Positions 1 to 8,354 of a DNA stretch of 64,000 nt are shown piece by piece. The position numbers were made by a program, and so were the translations under genes. Below the pieces are notes generated by a model. It did not search any database. It worked only from the letters and a program-made list of their open reading frames with translations, and was not told the DNA's origin. The DNA comes from Anaerolineaceae bacterium (GTDB lineage Bacteria; Chloroflexota; Anaerolineae; Aggregatilineales; Phototrophicaceae), in assembly GCA_002702065.1 (NCBI GenBank), contig NZXX01000002.1, forward strand, positions 186,001-250,000. Direction: 5' to 3'. The stretch's first letter is position 1, and every line of letters begins with the position of its first letter.

Positions 1-1519
1 CTTCTGCCACACGACCACCCATCGCCGCCGTGATGAAGTCCTCGAACTCCTCACGCGAACGCAGGAAGACGTCGTTTTCCGGCAGGGACATCACATAGCC
101 CCCGGCCCGTCCACGCGGCACGATGGTGATTTTATGCACCGGATGTGCGTGGTCCAGCACATGATGCAGGATCGCATGGCCGGCTTCATGATAGGCCACG
201 GATTTCTTCTCGGCTTCGGAGATAACACGCGTCTTGCGCTCCGGCCCCATGACCACACGTTCCATACTTTCCTGAAGCTCGCTCATGCCGATGGTTTTCT
301 TGTTGCGGCGTGCAGTCAGGATAGCGGCTTCGTTGATCAGGTTTTCCAAATCTGCACCGGAAAAGCCGGAGGTGATTTTCGCCATCGCCTGCAAGTCAGC
401 ATCGGGTGCCAGCGGCTTGCCTTTGGCGTGGACCTTCAGGATTTCCTGCCGTCCGGCGACATCGGGGTTATCCATCGTCACCTTGCGGTCAAAACGGCCC
501 GGACGCAGCAGCGCGGGGTCCAGAATGTCAGGGCGGTTGGTGGCCGCGATGATAATCACGTTCGTGCCCTGCTCGAAACCGTCCATCTCGACCAGGATCT
601 GGTTCAGGGTTTGTTCACGTTCGTCATGACCACCGCCCAGGCCTGCACCACGATGGCGGCCAACGGCGTCAATTTCGTCGATAAACACGATGGAAGGCGC
701 TTCGGATTTGGCGCGCTCGAACAGATCACGCACACGGCTGGCACCCACACCGACGAACATTTCCACAAATTCGGAACCGGAGATGCTGAAGAACGGCACA
801 CCGGCCTCACCGGCAACCGCACGCGCCAGCAGTGTTTTACCAGTACCGGGCGGGCCTACCATCAGCACACCCTTCGGGATACGCGCTCCCAACCGGATGA
901 ACTTTTCCGGCTCTTTCAGGAATTCAACAATTTCGGCCAGTTCTTCTTTGGCTTCTTCTGCCCCGGCGACATCGGAGAACGTCACCTGCGGGCGTTCCAT
1001 ATCCCGTGTGACACGCGCCCGGCTGCGGCCAAAGCTCATGGCCTGGTCCTGCCCGCTGCGGACCGAACGCATCATGCGCCACAGCAGCCAGATAATAATC
1101 AGGGTGGGGACGATCGCAATCAAAAGCTGAAACAACAGGCCGCTGGTGTTATCACCCTGCTGCTCGTAGAACTGAAGGCGCTGAATTTCCGTATCGCTGA
1201 CACCAAATGTCCGCAGCGAATCGAACAGCTCGGTCTCGCGTTCCTTGTAATACGTGGCCGTTGTGCCGTTACGGAATTCGACGATCACATCCTGCCCGCC
1301 GCGCACAGTTACCGCCTCGACATTGCCGCGCTGCACCTGCTGGGCCAGCTCGTTGAGCGAGATGCGGTTTGTGTTCTGGAAGTTGCCTGGGCTGCCGAAT
1401 GTCAGCACAAACAGCAACAGCACCACCACGCCCATGATGATCCACAGGCGCTGGGCATTCTTGCCCGAAAAGGGGGATTGATCGTTATTATTGTTATCCG
1501 GAGATGGTCTATTATTCAC
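1..1519 (-). CDS. ftsH: ATP-dependent zinc metalloprotease FtsH (3' end outside window)
   Basis: This membrane-anchored AAA+ protease degrades misfolded membrane proteins and short-lived regulators. The translation starts at a GTG (1519-1517) with an AGCGGAG-like ribosome site just upstream. A hydrophobic segment lies near residues 25-45, followed by a periplasmic/exterior part. The Walker A motif GPPGTGKT is at residues 222-229, followed by the Walker B run IVFIDEID and the second region of homology around [17 protein letters not shown]. The zinc site HEAGH is at residues 444-448. About 506 residues are visible; the family is usually 600-660, so the C-terminal protease part with the third zinc ligand is cut by the window edge. 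Family assignment is certain. Confidence 0.97.
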   Translation of the reverse strand, partial: MNNRPSPDNNNNDQSPFSGKNAQRLWIIMGVVVLLLFVLTFGSPGNFQNTNRISLNELAQQVQRGNVEAVTVRGGQDVIVEFRNGTTATYYKERETELFDSLRTFGVSDTEIQRLQFYEQQGDNTSGLLFQLLIAIVPTLIIIWLLWRMMRSVRSGQDQAMSFGRSRARVTRDMERPQVTFSDVAGAEEAKEELAEIVEFLKEPEKFIRLGARIPKGVLMVGPPGTGKTLLARAVAGEAGVPFFSISGSEFVEMFVGVGASRVRDLFERAKSEAPSIVFIDEIDAVGRHRGAGLGGGHDEREQTLNQILVEMDGFEQGTNVIIIAATNRPDILDPALLRPGRFDRKVTMDNPDVAGRQEILKVHAKGKPLAPDADLQAMAKITSGFSGADLENLINEAAILTARRNKKTIGMSELQESMERVVMGPERKTRVISEAEKKSVAYHEAGHAILHHVLDHAHPVHKITIVPRGRAGGYVMSLPENDVFLRSREEFEDFITAAMGGRVAE

Positions 1520-1758
1520 AGCTTGGCTCCGCTAAAACGAATGGTCTAATGATAATAACTGATTGCATCACGGTCAAATAAGAATTATGATAGAAGGGAT
1601 TAACTACCCGCAGCTTTTATTCTATAAACAGTATAAGCGATTTTTAGCTCACTCAAAAGGTGAATGGTTGTCTGCTTTAGATTTCAATTTATATTGCAAT
1701 GAATAACCGATGATACAATAGGCTTAAAGCTTGGAACACCGTCAGGGGAGACCGTAGC

Positions 1759-2262
1759 GTGAATATCTGCCCAAATTGTAAGCGTGAAAATAAAACCGGG
1801 GACAAGATCTGTGTGTACTGCGGCACACCGTTGACACTGGATACCTCTGGTTCTACCCGTGCGCTTGAGGATACGGATTACGAAGAGGGTCGCCCGCAGT
1901 GGGGGACTGCGCGCTTCAACTCGAGAATGCGGCTGATCGTTAACGAACGTGATTCCAAGGACCAGCATGTCTTTTATCTGGACGAAAATGATGAGCTTGT
2001 CCTGGGTCGCATTGACCCGGATACGGGCGACTCGCCACCGATTGATCTGACCGCTTACAAGGCGGCTGAAAAAGGCGTATCACGGCGGCACGCGGTAATT
2101 ACGCGTCGCGAAACCGCCTTAAATCTGATTGATCTGGGTACGACCAATGGCACCTTTCTCAACGGTCAGCGGCTCGTCGCCAACCAGCCGCGTGTGCTGC
2201 GCGATGGCGATGAGGTACGGCTGGGACATCTGGTTTTGCGCATCACATTTGGTAAAGCCTGA
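1759..2262 (+). CDS. Zinc-ribbon FHA-domain protein
   Basis: This is a 167-residue cytoplasmic protein. An N-terminal zinc ribbon (CPNCKRENKTGDKICVYCG, residues 3-21) is followed by an FHA domain (about residues 60-165) with the expected GR...SRRHA...DLGTTNGTFLNG...DGDEVRLG signature. FHA domains bind phosphothreonine peptides, so this is likely an adaptor in Ser/Thr-kinase signalling; no kinase is adjacent. The GTG start is chosen because GGGGAG lies 8 nt upstream and the zinc ribbon begins right after it. A TACAAT -10-like box is at 1714-1719. It is divergent from ftsH. Confidence 0.88.
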   Translation: MNICPNCKRENKTGDKICVYCGTPLTLDTSGSTRALEDTDYEEGRPQWGTARFNSRMRLIVNERDSKDQHVFYLDENDELVLGRIDPDTGDSPPIDLTAYKAAEKGVSRRHAVITRRETALNLIDLGTTNGTFLNGQRLVANQPRVLRDGDEVRLGHLVLRITFGKA

Positions 2263-2330
2263 TTCCGGTTTTTCTGGCTAGTTGTGCTATACTCCCGGCC
2301 ATGCGTACAGGCAGTGGTCCAATTAACTAC

Positions 2331-2990
2331 ATGAGCGAACGCACCAATCAGGAGTGGCTGGACGCGCTTCATGGCCCGCCCACCATTCAGGAACCAGCGT
2401 TGCAGGAACTGACAGAGCGTCTGCAACGCGGTATTTTTTATTATCTCAGTCGTGAACGCAGTGACTTGTCGCATCTGGCCGTGCAGGATATCAGCCAGAT
2501 GGCGGAAGACCTGGCGCAGGATGCTGTGCTGCGCGTGCTGGAAAACCTCGACAGCTTTCGGGGGGACAGCCGCTTTACGACCTGGGCGACCAAAATTGCC
2601 GTGCGTGTCGCGATCAGCGAAATGCGGCGGGCGCGCTACCGCGACTTCCGGCTGGATGACCTGACCGCTGATGACGAACTGCTGCCCCTCGACGCGCTCA
2701 ATACCTCCAGTACCCAGAGCCTGTCGCCGACGCCGGAGAATGCTGCCGAGCGCGATGACGTCATCAAGAAGATTGACGCGGCCCTGAAGGAAGCCCTCAC
2801 TGAGCGCCAGTATCAGGCCCTCGATGCGGTGGTGCTGCGCGGTGTGCCGCTGGAGATCGTGGCCGAACGGATGGACACGAACCGCAACGCGCTGTATAAA
2901 CTGGTCCACGATGCCCGGCAAAAATTGCGCACCCATCTGGAAACACAAGGGCTTTCAATTGACTATATGCTGGATTTGTTTCAGGACTGA
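2331..2990 (+). CDS. RNA polymerase sigma factor, ECF-like (sigma-70 family)
   Basis: It directs RNA polymerase to a specific promoter set. Region 2 (about residues 45-120, with AEDLAQDAVLRVLENLDSFRG and FTTWATKIAVRVA) and region 4 (about 155-215, the HTH around IVAERMDTNRNALYKLVHDARQKL) are clear; regions 1 and 3 are absent, as in ECF factors. An in-frame ATG also exists at 2301, but a TATACT -10 box at 2288-2293 would make that start leaderless, so 2331 is preferred. The next gene encodes a cysteine-rich zinc protein and then trxB, which fits a sigma/anti-sigma pair for thiol stress. Target promoters are unknown. Confidence 0.88.
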   Translation: MSERTNQEWLDALHGPPTIQEPALQELTERLQRGIFYYLSRERSDLSHLAVQDISQMAEDLAQDAVLRVLENLDSFRGDSRFTTWATKIAVRVAISEMRRARYRDFRLDDLTADDELLPLDALNTSSTQSLSPTPENAAERDDVIKKIDAALKEALTERQYQALDAVVLRGVPLEIVAERMDTNRNALYKLVHDARQKLRTHLETQGLSIDYMLDLFQD

Positions 2991-3063
2991 GCGCAGGTAA
3001 GAACCCTCCTCAGTGCCTCGTCCAATAGATGGTGCGGATAGAGTTTGTGGAGTACACAGGCAA

Positions 3064-3309
3064 ATGCCATCGGATCGCTTGAAAAAACTGATTGATTGTC
3101 TGCACGACAATCATGATGCTGGCTGTGACTGTGCGGCGGCTTACAAGGAATTTGAATGTTTAGCCGAGCAGGCGGTGCGCGGTGTCGATATCCATGAACT
3201 GCTGCCGCGTGTCGCCCTGCATCTGGATCTGTGTTCGGATTGTCGCGAGGAATTTGAAGCACTCGTCTCTATCCTCGGCGAAGATAACGAACATCGAGTC
3301 AACGAATAA
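3064..3309 (+). CDS. Putative zinc-binding anti-sigma factor (ZAS type)
   Basis: This 81-residue protein follows the sigma factor by 73 nt. Near its centre it has H-L-D-L-C-S-D-C, an exact HxxxCxxC zinc anti-sigma motif, and three further cysteines upstream (CDC and ECL). Anti-sigma factors of the RsrA/ChrR class bind zinc through this motif and release sigma on cysteine oxidation. ATG 3064 is preferred over GTG 3013 because GTGGAG lies 11 nt before it. It has no transmembrane segment, so it should be cytoplasmic like RsrA. Its stop is 3 nt before the trxB start, so the two are probably co-transcribed. The role is inferred from motif and position. Confidence 0.72.
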   Translation: MPSDRLKKLIDCLHDNHDAGCDCAAAYKEFECLAEQAVRGVDIHELLPRVALHLDLCSDCREEFEALVSILGEDNEHRVNE

Positions 3310-3312
3310 ACC

Positions 3313-4320
3313 ATGGATGGAAAAAGCATGAAAGTGAACAAAACGCGAGTAGTTGTCATTGGCTCCGGACCCGCCGGTCTGACGGCGGCGTTGTATACCT
3401 CGCGCGCGCAGTTGGATACCGTCGTGATCGTTGGGCCGCAGCTTGGTGGACAGATTGCCACCACGCATGAAGTGGAAAATTATCCGGGCTTCCCGGAAGG
3501 CACAACCGGGCCGGAGCTGGTCGAGGCGATGCGCGCCCAGGCCGAAAAGTTCGGCACAACATACGTTTACGACGTGGTGACCGCAGTCGATTTTGAAAAC
3601 GGCTCGCCCTTCCGGGTCGAGACGGGCGGTGGCGAGGTTTATCTCGCCGATGCCGTGATTGTGACGATCGGCGCCAACCCGCGTAAGCTGAATATACCGG
3701 GCGAAAGCGAATTTGTCGGTCATGGTGTCAGCTACTGCGCCACCTGCGACGGCTTCTTCTTCCGTGGCAAGGACATTGTCGTGGTCGGCGGTGGCGACTC
3801 CGCCATCCAGGAAGCGTTGTTCCTGACCAAGTTCGGCAAGACGGTCGATGTTATTCACCGCCGCGACGAACTGCGGGCCAGTGTCGCGCTGCAAAGCCGG
3901 GCCTTCGCACACGAGAAGATCAGCTTCACCTGGGATACGGTCGTCGAGGAGGTCAAGGGGAACGAGAAGGGTTCCGTGACCGGCATCGTGACACGCAATC
4001 TCAAAACCGGCGAAGTTGCAGAACGCTCTGTCGATGGGGTATTCATCTTCATCGGCTACGACCCGAACAGCGATGTCTTTAATGGACAGCTGGCAACCGA
4101 TGAGGCGGGTTATGTGATGATTGATCAGCTGTACCGCACCAATGTCGAAGGTGTGTTTGCGGCTGGCGAAATTCACGACCAGGTTTTCCGGCAGGCGATC
4201 ACGGCGGCAGGTGATGGCTGTGCCGCGGCGCTGACGGCGATTGCGTGGCTCGAAGATCATGAGGACGAACTGCAAACGCTGGACGTCGAACCGGAACCGG
4301 TTGCCGAAGCCGGCGACTAG
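3313..4320 (+). CDS. trxB: Thioredoxin-disulfide reductase
   Basis: This FAD/NADPH enzyme keeps thioredoxin reduced. The N-terminal FAD motif GSGPAGLTAALY (about residues 17-28), the redox-active CATC (about 142-145) and the NADPH motif GGGDSAIQEA are all present, as is the C-terminal FAD motif GVFAAGEI. At 335 residues it is slightly longer than usual (310-320) because of a C-terminal acidic tail. The start could be ATG 3313 or ATG 3328; the second gives the more typical beginning and has GGATGGA before it. It is the third gene of a sigma/anti-sigma/trxB run and is followed by a strong terminator. Confidence 0.96.
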   Translation: MDGKSMKVNKTRVVVIGSGPAGLTAALYTSRAQLDTVVIVGPQLGGQIATTHEVENYPGFPEGTTGPELVEAMRAQAEKFGTTYVYDVVTAVDFENGSPFRVETGGGEVYLADAVIVTIGANPRKLNIPGESEFVGHGVSYCATCDGFFFRGKDIVVVGGGDSAIQEALFLTKFGKTVDVIHRRDELRASVALQSRAFAHEKISFTWDTVVEEVKGNEKGSVTGIVTRNLKTGEVAERSVDGVFIFIGYDPNSDVFNGQLATDEAGYVMIDQLYRTNVEGVFAAGEIHDQVFRQAITAAGDGCAAALTAIAWLEDHEDELQTLDVEPEPVAEAGD

Positions 4321-4339
4321 AAACTCGAAAAGTCTTTCG

Positions 4340-4368
4340 GGGGCGAATCATCATGGTTCGCCCCTTTT
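4340..4368 (+). terminator. Rho-independent terminator after trxB
   Basis: A perfect 8-bp stem, GGGGCGAA (4340-4347) with TTCGCCCC (4357-4364), encloses a 9-nt loop and is followed by TTTT. Confidence 0.9.
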
Positions 4369-4451
4369 GATTCTTATGATCGTATTTTATTTGACTTCGC
4401 ACTGAAAGATTAATAGCATTACAGCAGTGATGCATCACCTGAGGAGTCCCT

Positions 4452-5174
4452 ATGAGTGCGCAATCCCCATCTACATCGAAGACTCCGCCACCCGACAAGG
4501 CATTGGGCAAGCCAGAGCAAGACGGTCCGGCCCCCGTGTCTCAAGGTAGGCCGGATTTTCGCAAGCGGCTGCCGGTCTGGATTCAGGAGCTTCCCCAGTT
4601 TGGCAAGTTCAAACCATCCGAACCGGACCCCACTTATCAGCTTTTAGTCAAGAAGGACCTGGAAGCCCTGCTGGTCGACACGCCGGAGGAGGTCAGGGAA
4701 AGAATTTTTGAAGACCTTGATTTTATGGATTATGAAATGCTGCGCCTCTTCCGCCAGCGCGATCATCTGGCAAAATTTAACCAGAATCGCTATCGCAGAC
4801 GGCAGATTTTTTTCCTCGCTCTGGCCGTACTGGCCACTTTGGTCGGGTCGTTGCAGGTGATCTCCCTCAACTCAAACCCGGAGATCATGCCGATGTTCGC
4901 GTTTCTTGAAACGCTGGTTGCTTTGCTGACGGCCTTTCTGGCAGCCATTGGTGGGCGCGAATCGCCGCAGGAACTATGGCTGACCAACCGGCGGCGCGCT
5001 GAGCAAATGCGTCGTGAATATTTTCGTTACCTGACCCGGATGCCACCGTATGACGAGGTGACCGGTTATCAACGTCAGATGTTGCTGTCGCAGCGGGCGG
5101 CAGACATTAATCGTGGTATGTACCCTCAGGAAGCCCCCGGCCAGCAAGGAGTAGTTGACGATGGCACCGTCTGA
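4452..5174 (+). CDS. SLATT/DUF4231-like two-TM membrane protein
   Basis: This is a 240-residue protein with a proline-rich N-terminus. Two closely spaced hydrophobic helices (about residues 118-138 and 148-168) follow a basic helix, and after them comes the basic amphipathic stretch NRRRAEQMRREYFRYL. That order (helix, two TMs, long C-terminal helix) is the layout of SLATT/DUF4231 domains, which are predicted membrane-perturbing effectors in nucleotide-signalled conflict systems. It starts at ATG 4452 behind GAGGAG. It overlaps the next gene by 14 nt, so translation is probably coupled. No cyclase, SLOG or CD-NTase gene is next to it, so a defence role is only a possibility. Confidence 0.65.
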   Translation: MSAQSPSTSKTPPPDKALGKPEQDGPAPVSQGRPDFRKRLPVWIQELPQFGKFKPSEPDPTYQLLVKKDLEALLVDTPEEVRERIFEDLDFMDYEMLRLFRQRDHLAKFNQNRYRRRQIFFLALAVLATLVGSLQVISLNSNPEIMPMFAFLETLVALLTAFLAAIGGRESPQELWLTNRRRAEQMRREYFRYLTRMPPYDEVTGYQRQMLLSQRAADINRGMYPQEAPGQQGVVDDGTV

Positions 5175-6006
5175 TTTTGATCGTGATCATATGCGGGCCG
5201 TTGGCAAGATCTTCCAGCGGTTTGCCCTGGAAGATCAGCGCAGCTACTGGCAGCGAACATCCGATAAATATCGCAAGGCTGCCGGACAAGTCAATGTTAT
5301 CGTCGCGGTGTTTGCTTTTCTGACCGGGTTTTCGGCGGCGCTGGCCGGGCTGCTGGTATCAGCCTATCTGGTCGATGGGTCGTTCGCCAACCAGGGGCAA
5401 TGTGCCGATTTGCAAGGCAGTCAAAATCTCGTGCGCAGCCTGAAATCGCTGGGCGTTCTTCAGGAAGGACAGGACCTGGAAACACTGGAATCGCTGGATG
5501 TCACGATCGAAGGCAGCGAAACACAGTTGGATGATGCCGCTGTTGAAGCCAGGCTGGCAGGGCTGGTGGAGATGCAGGGGACAACAAATTGTGACTTTAT
5601 TCAATCGGTCGTTAACATACTCATGATTATGGCGGTTGTCACGCCGGCGATTGGTGGCGCCTTTACGACGCTGGCCAGCCTGTACCAGTGGGATCGCACG
5701 GTGAGTATTTATAATGGTGCACTGGAAAATCTCGAAGTTGCGGACTCACAATCACCGCTGGAAGGCATGGACGACCTGACCTACAAAGCGGCGCTGCGGG
5801 CCTATATCGAGAACACGCTGCGTGTGATGTCGGAAGAAACCGCCCAGTGGGGCCAGTCTGTGCGCACGCCACCAAAACTGGAGGCTTTCGTGCAGGAGGA
5901 ACTGCTCAAGGCGCAGCGGGCCACCAAACGCAGCAATACCGGGCCCATAAACATGAATGCAGACACCGAGGAGCCGGGGGAGGCAGATACGCCACCGCGC
6001 GGATAA
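5161..6006 (+). CDS. Second SLATT-like two-TM membrane protein
   Basis: This 281-residue protein is encoded immediately downstream of, and overlapping, a similar one. TM1 lies near residues 38-62 and TM2 near 155-178; between them is an unusual acidic insert of about 90 residues with two cysteines (CADL and NCDF) that would face the outside and might form a disulfide. The C-terminal half is a long charged helix (YQWDRTVSIYNGALENLE). ATG 5161 is chosen over TTG 5155 because AAGGAG (5146-5151) is 9 nt away. The two proteins may form one heteromeric membrane complex. No enzymatic motif is visible. Confidence 0.6.
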   Translation: MAPSDFDRDHMRAVGKIFQRFALEDQRSYWQRTSDKYRKAAGQVNVIVAVFAFLTGFSAALAGLLVSAYLVDGSFANQGQCADLQGSQNLVRSLKSLGVLQEGQDLETLESLDVTIEGSETQLDDAAVEARLAGLVEMQGTTNCDFIQSVVNILMIMAVVTPAIGGAFTTLASLYQWDRTVSIYNGALENLEVADSQSPLEGMDDLTYKAALRAYIENTLRVMSEETAQWGQSVRTPPKLEAFVQEELLKAQRATKRSNTGPINMNADTEEPGEADTPPRG

Positions 6007-6040
6007 AGCCTGCGGGCCAGACCTTCAAACCGTAAACGTA

Positions 6041-6080
6041 AAAATGGGAGCGCGCCCTTTCGGCAGCCCTCCCATTTTTT
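6041..6080. terminator. Bidirectional rho-independent terminator
   Basis: A 10-bp perfect stem AAAATGGGAG (6041-6050) / CTCCCATTTT (6069-6078) has T runs on both strands. It lies between the convergent SLATT-like gene and the small gene at 6110-6415. Confidence 0.88.
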
Positions 6081-6109
6081 GTTGTTTTTGATAACTGATG
6101 AACGCAGCG

Positions 6110-6415
6110 TCAGGATACTTTGCCGCGAATCGAACTCAGCTCCCGCATCAGGTCATCGCCAATAAATGACTTCAGTTCATTCAGGCTGCGACCTTCGGCT
6201 TTGAAATGCCGCCGCACATGCGATTGGTGGGATCGGATTTCGGCGTCCAGCGCTTCAATCTTGCGTTCCAGATCAACGGTTGCCAGATCGTTCTGCAAAC
6301 TCTCACCCGAATGGACGCCGGTCCGGGTCATCAACTCCATGCGCAGGTCATGACGTTCCATCAACATGCCTAATAATCGATAATGGGGTTTAACAATCCC
6401 CTTATAGATGCTCAT
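6110..6415 (-). CDS. Small hypothetical protein, putative LexA-box target
   Basis: This protein of about 101 residues is not recognised. It is strongly charged and helical, with a central segment (DLERKIEALDAEIRSHQSHV) that looks like a short coiled coil. The start MSIYKGIVK (ATG at 6415) is chosen because GGTGGAG lies 8 nt upstream; a longer frame to 6520 would run through the operator. A perfect LexA-type box is at 6450-6461, 35 bp before the start codon, so DNA-damage control is likely. It is convergent with the SLATT-like pair. Confidence 0.65.
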   Translation of the reverse strand: MSIYKGIVKPHYRLLGMLMERHDLRMELMTRTGVHSGESLQNDLATVDLERKIEALDAEIRSHQSHVRRHFKAEGRSLNELKSFIGDDLMRELSSIRGKVS

Positions 6416-6449
6416 GATCTCAACTCCACCTGATTTCATATCGTGATTA

Positions 6450-6461
6450 GAACACAAGTTC
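6450..6461. promoter_or_regulatory. LexA-type operator (GAAC-ACAA-GTTC)
   Basis: The 12-mer GAACACAAGTTC is a perfect GAAC-N4-GTTC box, the LexA site type known from Gram-positive bacteria. It lies 35 bp before the start of the small gene at 6110-6415. Its wider context TTAGAACA-C-AAGTTCG matches the second box at 38324-38335 in all positions but one, which argues against chance. Confidence 0.68.
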
Positions 6462-6529
6462 GTATTTATGGCAAGCGTATTGTCCGCCCAGTTTTTGTTA
6501 TATTTGCTGTAATTTTCCAATCCTGACAG

Positions 6530-6739
6530 TTACATTTTACGCAGATGATACAACTCGATTTTCAGCAGAAACAGGGCCGTTAGACCCGGAAATTCGTTCG
6601 CACCGGTTGGGTCAAAACGCACCAGTTGTTCTAACACCAGGATCTCTGCTGCCAGTGTGTGGCCATGAACTTCGGCGTCTTCGGTCAGGCTGGCTCGATT
6701 CAACGCTACCCAGTCGAGCGCTTTCTCAACTTCTTTCAC
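6530..6739 (-). CDS. Small hypothetical protein
   Basis: This 69-residue frame begins at GTG 6739 behind GGAATGAGA. Its composition is that of a compact helical protein (VLEQLVRF, LTALFLLKIELYHL). No family is recognised. It lies downstream of the portal gene on the same strand, but a hairpin at 6802-6830 separates them. It could be a small cytoplasmic protein or a chance frame. Confidence 0.45.
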   Translation of the reverse strand: MKEVEKALDWVALNRASLTEDAEVHGHTLAAEILVLEQLVRFDPTGANEFPGLTALFLLKIELYHLRKM

Positions 6740-6801
6740 GCTGATCTCATTCCAACCTGTTTGACTCGCGACATGCTATCTTACTACCCTTAAAATCGCA
6801 T

Positions 6802-6830
6802 AACAGGAGCGGCTGATTACCGCCCCTGTT
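6802..6830 (-). terminator. Hairpin after the portal gene, probable terminator
   Basis: AACAGG-A-GCGG (6802-6812) pairs with CCGC-C-CCTGTT (6820-6830) around a 7-nt loop with one mismatch. The T run on the minus strand is weak, so termination is likely but not certain. Confidence 0.5.
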
Positions 6831-6852
6831 TGAATAAAACGGCGTGCAGACT

Positions 6853-8268
6853 TTATCCGCCGCCAGCGCCCAGCGCCAGCAGGTCGGTTTGCGCCGTCCT
6901 GAACACCTGCTGCGCTTCGTCAACCGAGTCGGCAGCCAGCAAACCGGCGGATACTTCAAAGGCGACTTCTTCCGGCAGGGCACGCACTTCAAACGCCCGT
7001 CCGCCCTGTTGCCCCCAGCGCTTGACTGAAAACCGCTCCCAGCGTTTCAGTTCGACCAGGGCGTCATCAGCCCCGCGCGGTTCGGTTTCTGGCTGGCTTT
7101 CACTCGCCCGATTTTGCGCGCCCACGGGTCGATCACCCCACGCAACCGCCGGAAGCTGATAGTAGCGTTCGCGGATCTCGTTGATGCTCAATACCGGGTA
7201 GGCCGTGCGAATATCTTCCAGCCGTGCCTGGAGGTCGGTTGGGCGAATATCCTCAAACGCGGCGACAGCTGTTCCCGGCCAGAAGGGTAACAGTTCCTGC
7301 GTGATCTTCTGGGCGATGCGCACCAGCTTGGGCCACAGCGTCCGTTCGACAAACAGACGCTCGGCAACCTTGGCATTGGCTTCGGTCGCATTTTCACTGA
7401 CCAGCCCAACGGGAAGCCCAAACAGGTTCAGAATTTCGTTGCGGTGTGCTTCGCGGCCACTCAGAAAATCAAGGTCGGTGTGGCTCAGGCCGATATTCTG
7501 CCACTCGATGCCCCCACCGCGCAAGAAAGCCGTCCGCCGCTGCGGACCGCCATAGCTCTGCCGCCAGTCGCGCTTGATGCGTTCAAAGTCAGAATCGGAA
7601 ACATATTCCTTGACGTTGACAATGCCTGCCGGGACGCCGTTGTCCTGGCTGAAGGTGTTCCGATTCCACTCGGCCATAGCCCGGTCTCCGCTGATCGCGA
7701 TGCGGCCCGCTTCAAGCGCGGACAGCCCATAGTAGTCATTGGACGGATGCCAGCGTTTGAAATGTACCACTTCTGCGGCCTCTAGGGGTATACGTTGGCC
7801 GTCGATTTCGTAGACATAGCCGCGAACATAATGGGTTTCATCGGGGACAATGGCGATACGGTCCGGGCGCAGCGGCCAGATTTGTACCGGACGACCGCGC
7901 GCATCGCCCACCAGAAACCAGTAGGCATCGCCAGTCAGTTCCAGCATGCCCACCGTCTGCTCCATCAGCTCGAAGCGGCTGAGATAGGGGTTGGGCGCGT
8001 CCAGCAGCACCTCCAGCGGATGACGCTCGACATCGATGGCCTGTTCACCCTGCAACTGCTGCACATGCAGCGGCACCAGCGCGGCGGCCTCTGCGATGCG
8101 GTTGACAGCGATGTACACCCACGGGGACTGCTGATAGACCCGTGCCTGCGATTCTGATTCGGCCAGGTTGGGCCATCGGACCGCGTTGTGACGGGCGACG
8201 GCGGCGAGGTGCGGGGCGGTGCTTCGTTCCGGGCGCTGCCGGAACAGACCACTTAACCAGTTGAACAT
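6853..8268 (-). CDS. HK97-family phage portal protein
   Basis: Portal proteins form the dodecameric ring through which DNA enters a phage head. The 471-residue sequence has the family hallmarks: an N-terminal wing with SPWVYIAVNRIAEAAA (about residues 48-63), the segment RPDRIAIVPDE, EAAEVVHFKRWHPSNDYYGLSALEAG (about 170-195), and the C-terminal stem/clip run ILNLFGLPVGLVSENATEANA. The ATG has GGAGAC upstream. No head protease, capsid or tail gene is adjacent; the neighbours are a small unknown gene and a divergent histidine kinase. Terminase genes exist in this window but about 28 kb away. The frame is intact and full length, so this is not an obvious decaying pseudogene. Confidence 0.93.
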   Translation of the reverse strand: MFNWLSGLFRQRPERSTAPHLAAVARHNAVRWPNLAESESQARVYQQSPWVYIAVNRIAEAAALVPLHVQQLQGEQAIDVERHPLEVLLDAPNPYLSRFELMEQTVGMLELTGDAYWFLVGDARGRPVQIWPLRPDRIAIVPDETHYVRGYVYEIDGQRIPLEAAEVVHFKRWHPSNDYYGLSALEAGRIAISGDRAMAEWNRNTFSQDNGVPAGIVNVKEYVSDSDFERIKRDWRQSYGGPQRRTAFLRGGGIEWQNIGLSHTDLDFLSGREAHRNEILNLFGLPVGLVSENATEANAKVAERLFVERTLWPKLVRIAQKITQELLPFWPGTAVAAFEDIRPTDLQARLEDIRTAYPVLSINEIRERYYQLPAVAWGDRPVGAQNRASESQPETEPRGADDALVELKRWERFSVKRWGQQGGRAFEVRALPEEVAFEVSAGLLAADSVDEAQQVFRTAQTDLLALGAGGG

Positions 8269-8354
8269 GAAGTCTCCTTTCTGATCGACATTCGTTAATG
8301 CTCTAAAATTTGTAAACCGCCTAGAATGAATATAACGGTGTATTAAGAGGTTCT

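Noticed and set aside
134..1549. Long plus-strand open frame of 471 codons opposite ftsH
   Set aside because: It is the antisense shadow of ftsH; the minus-strand frame has Walker A, SRH and HEAGH motifs.
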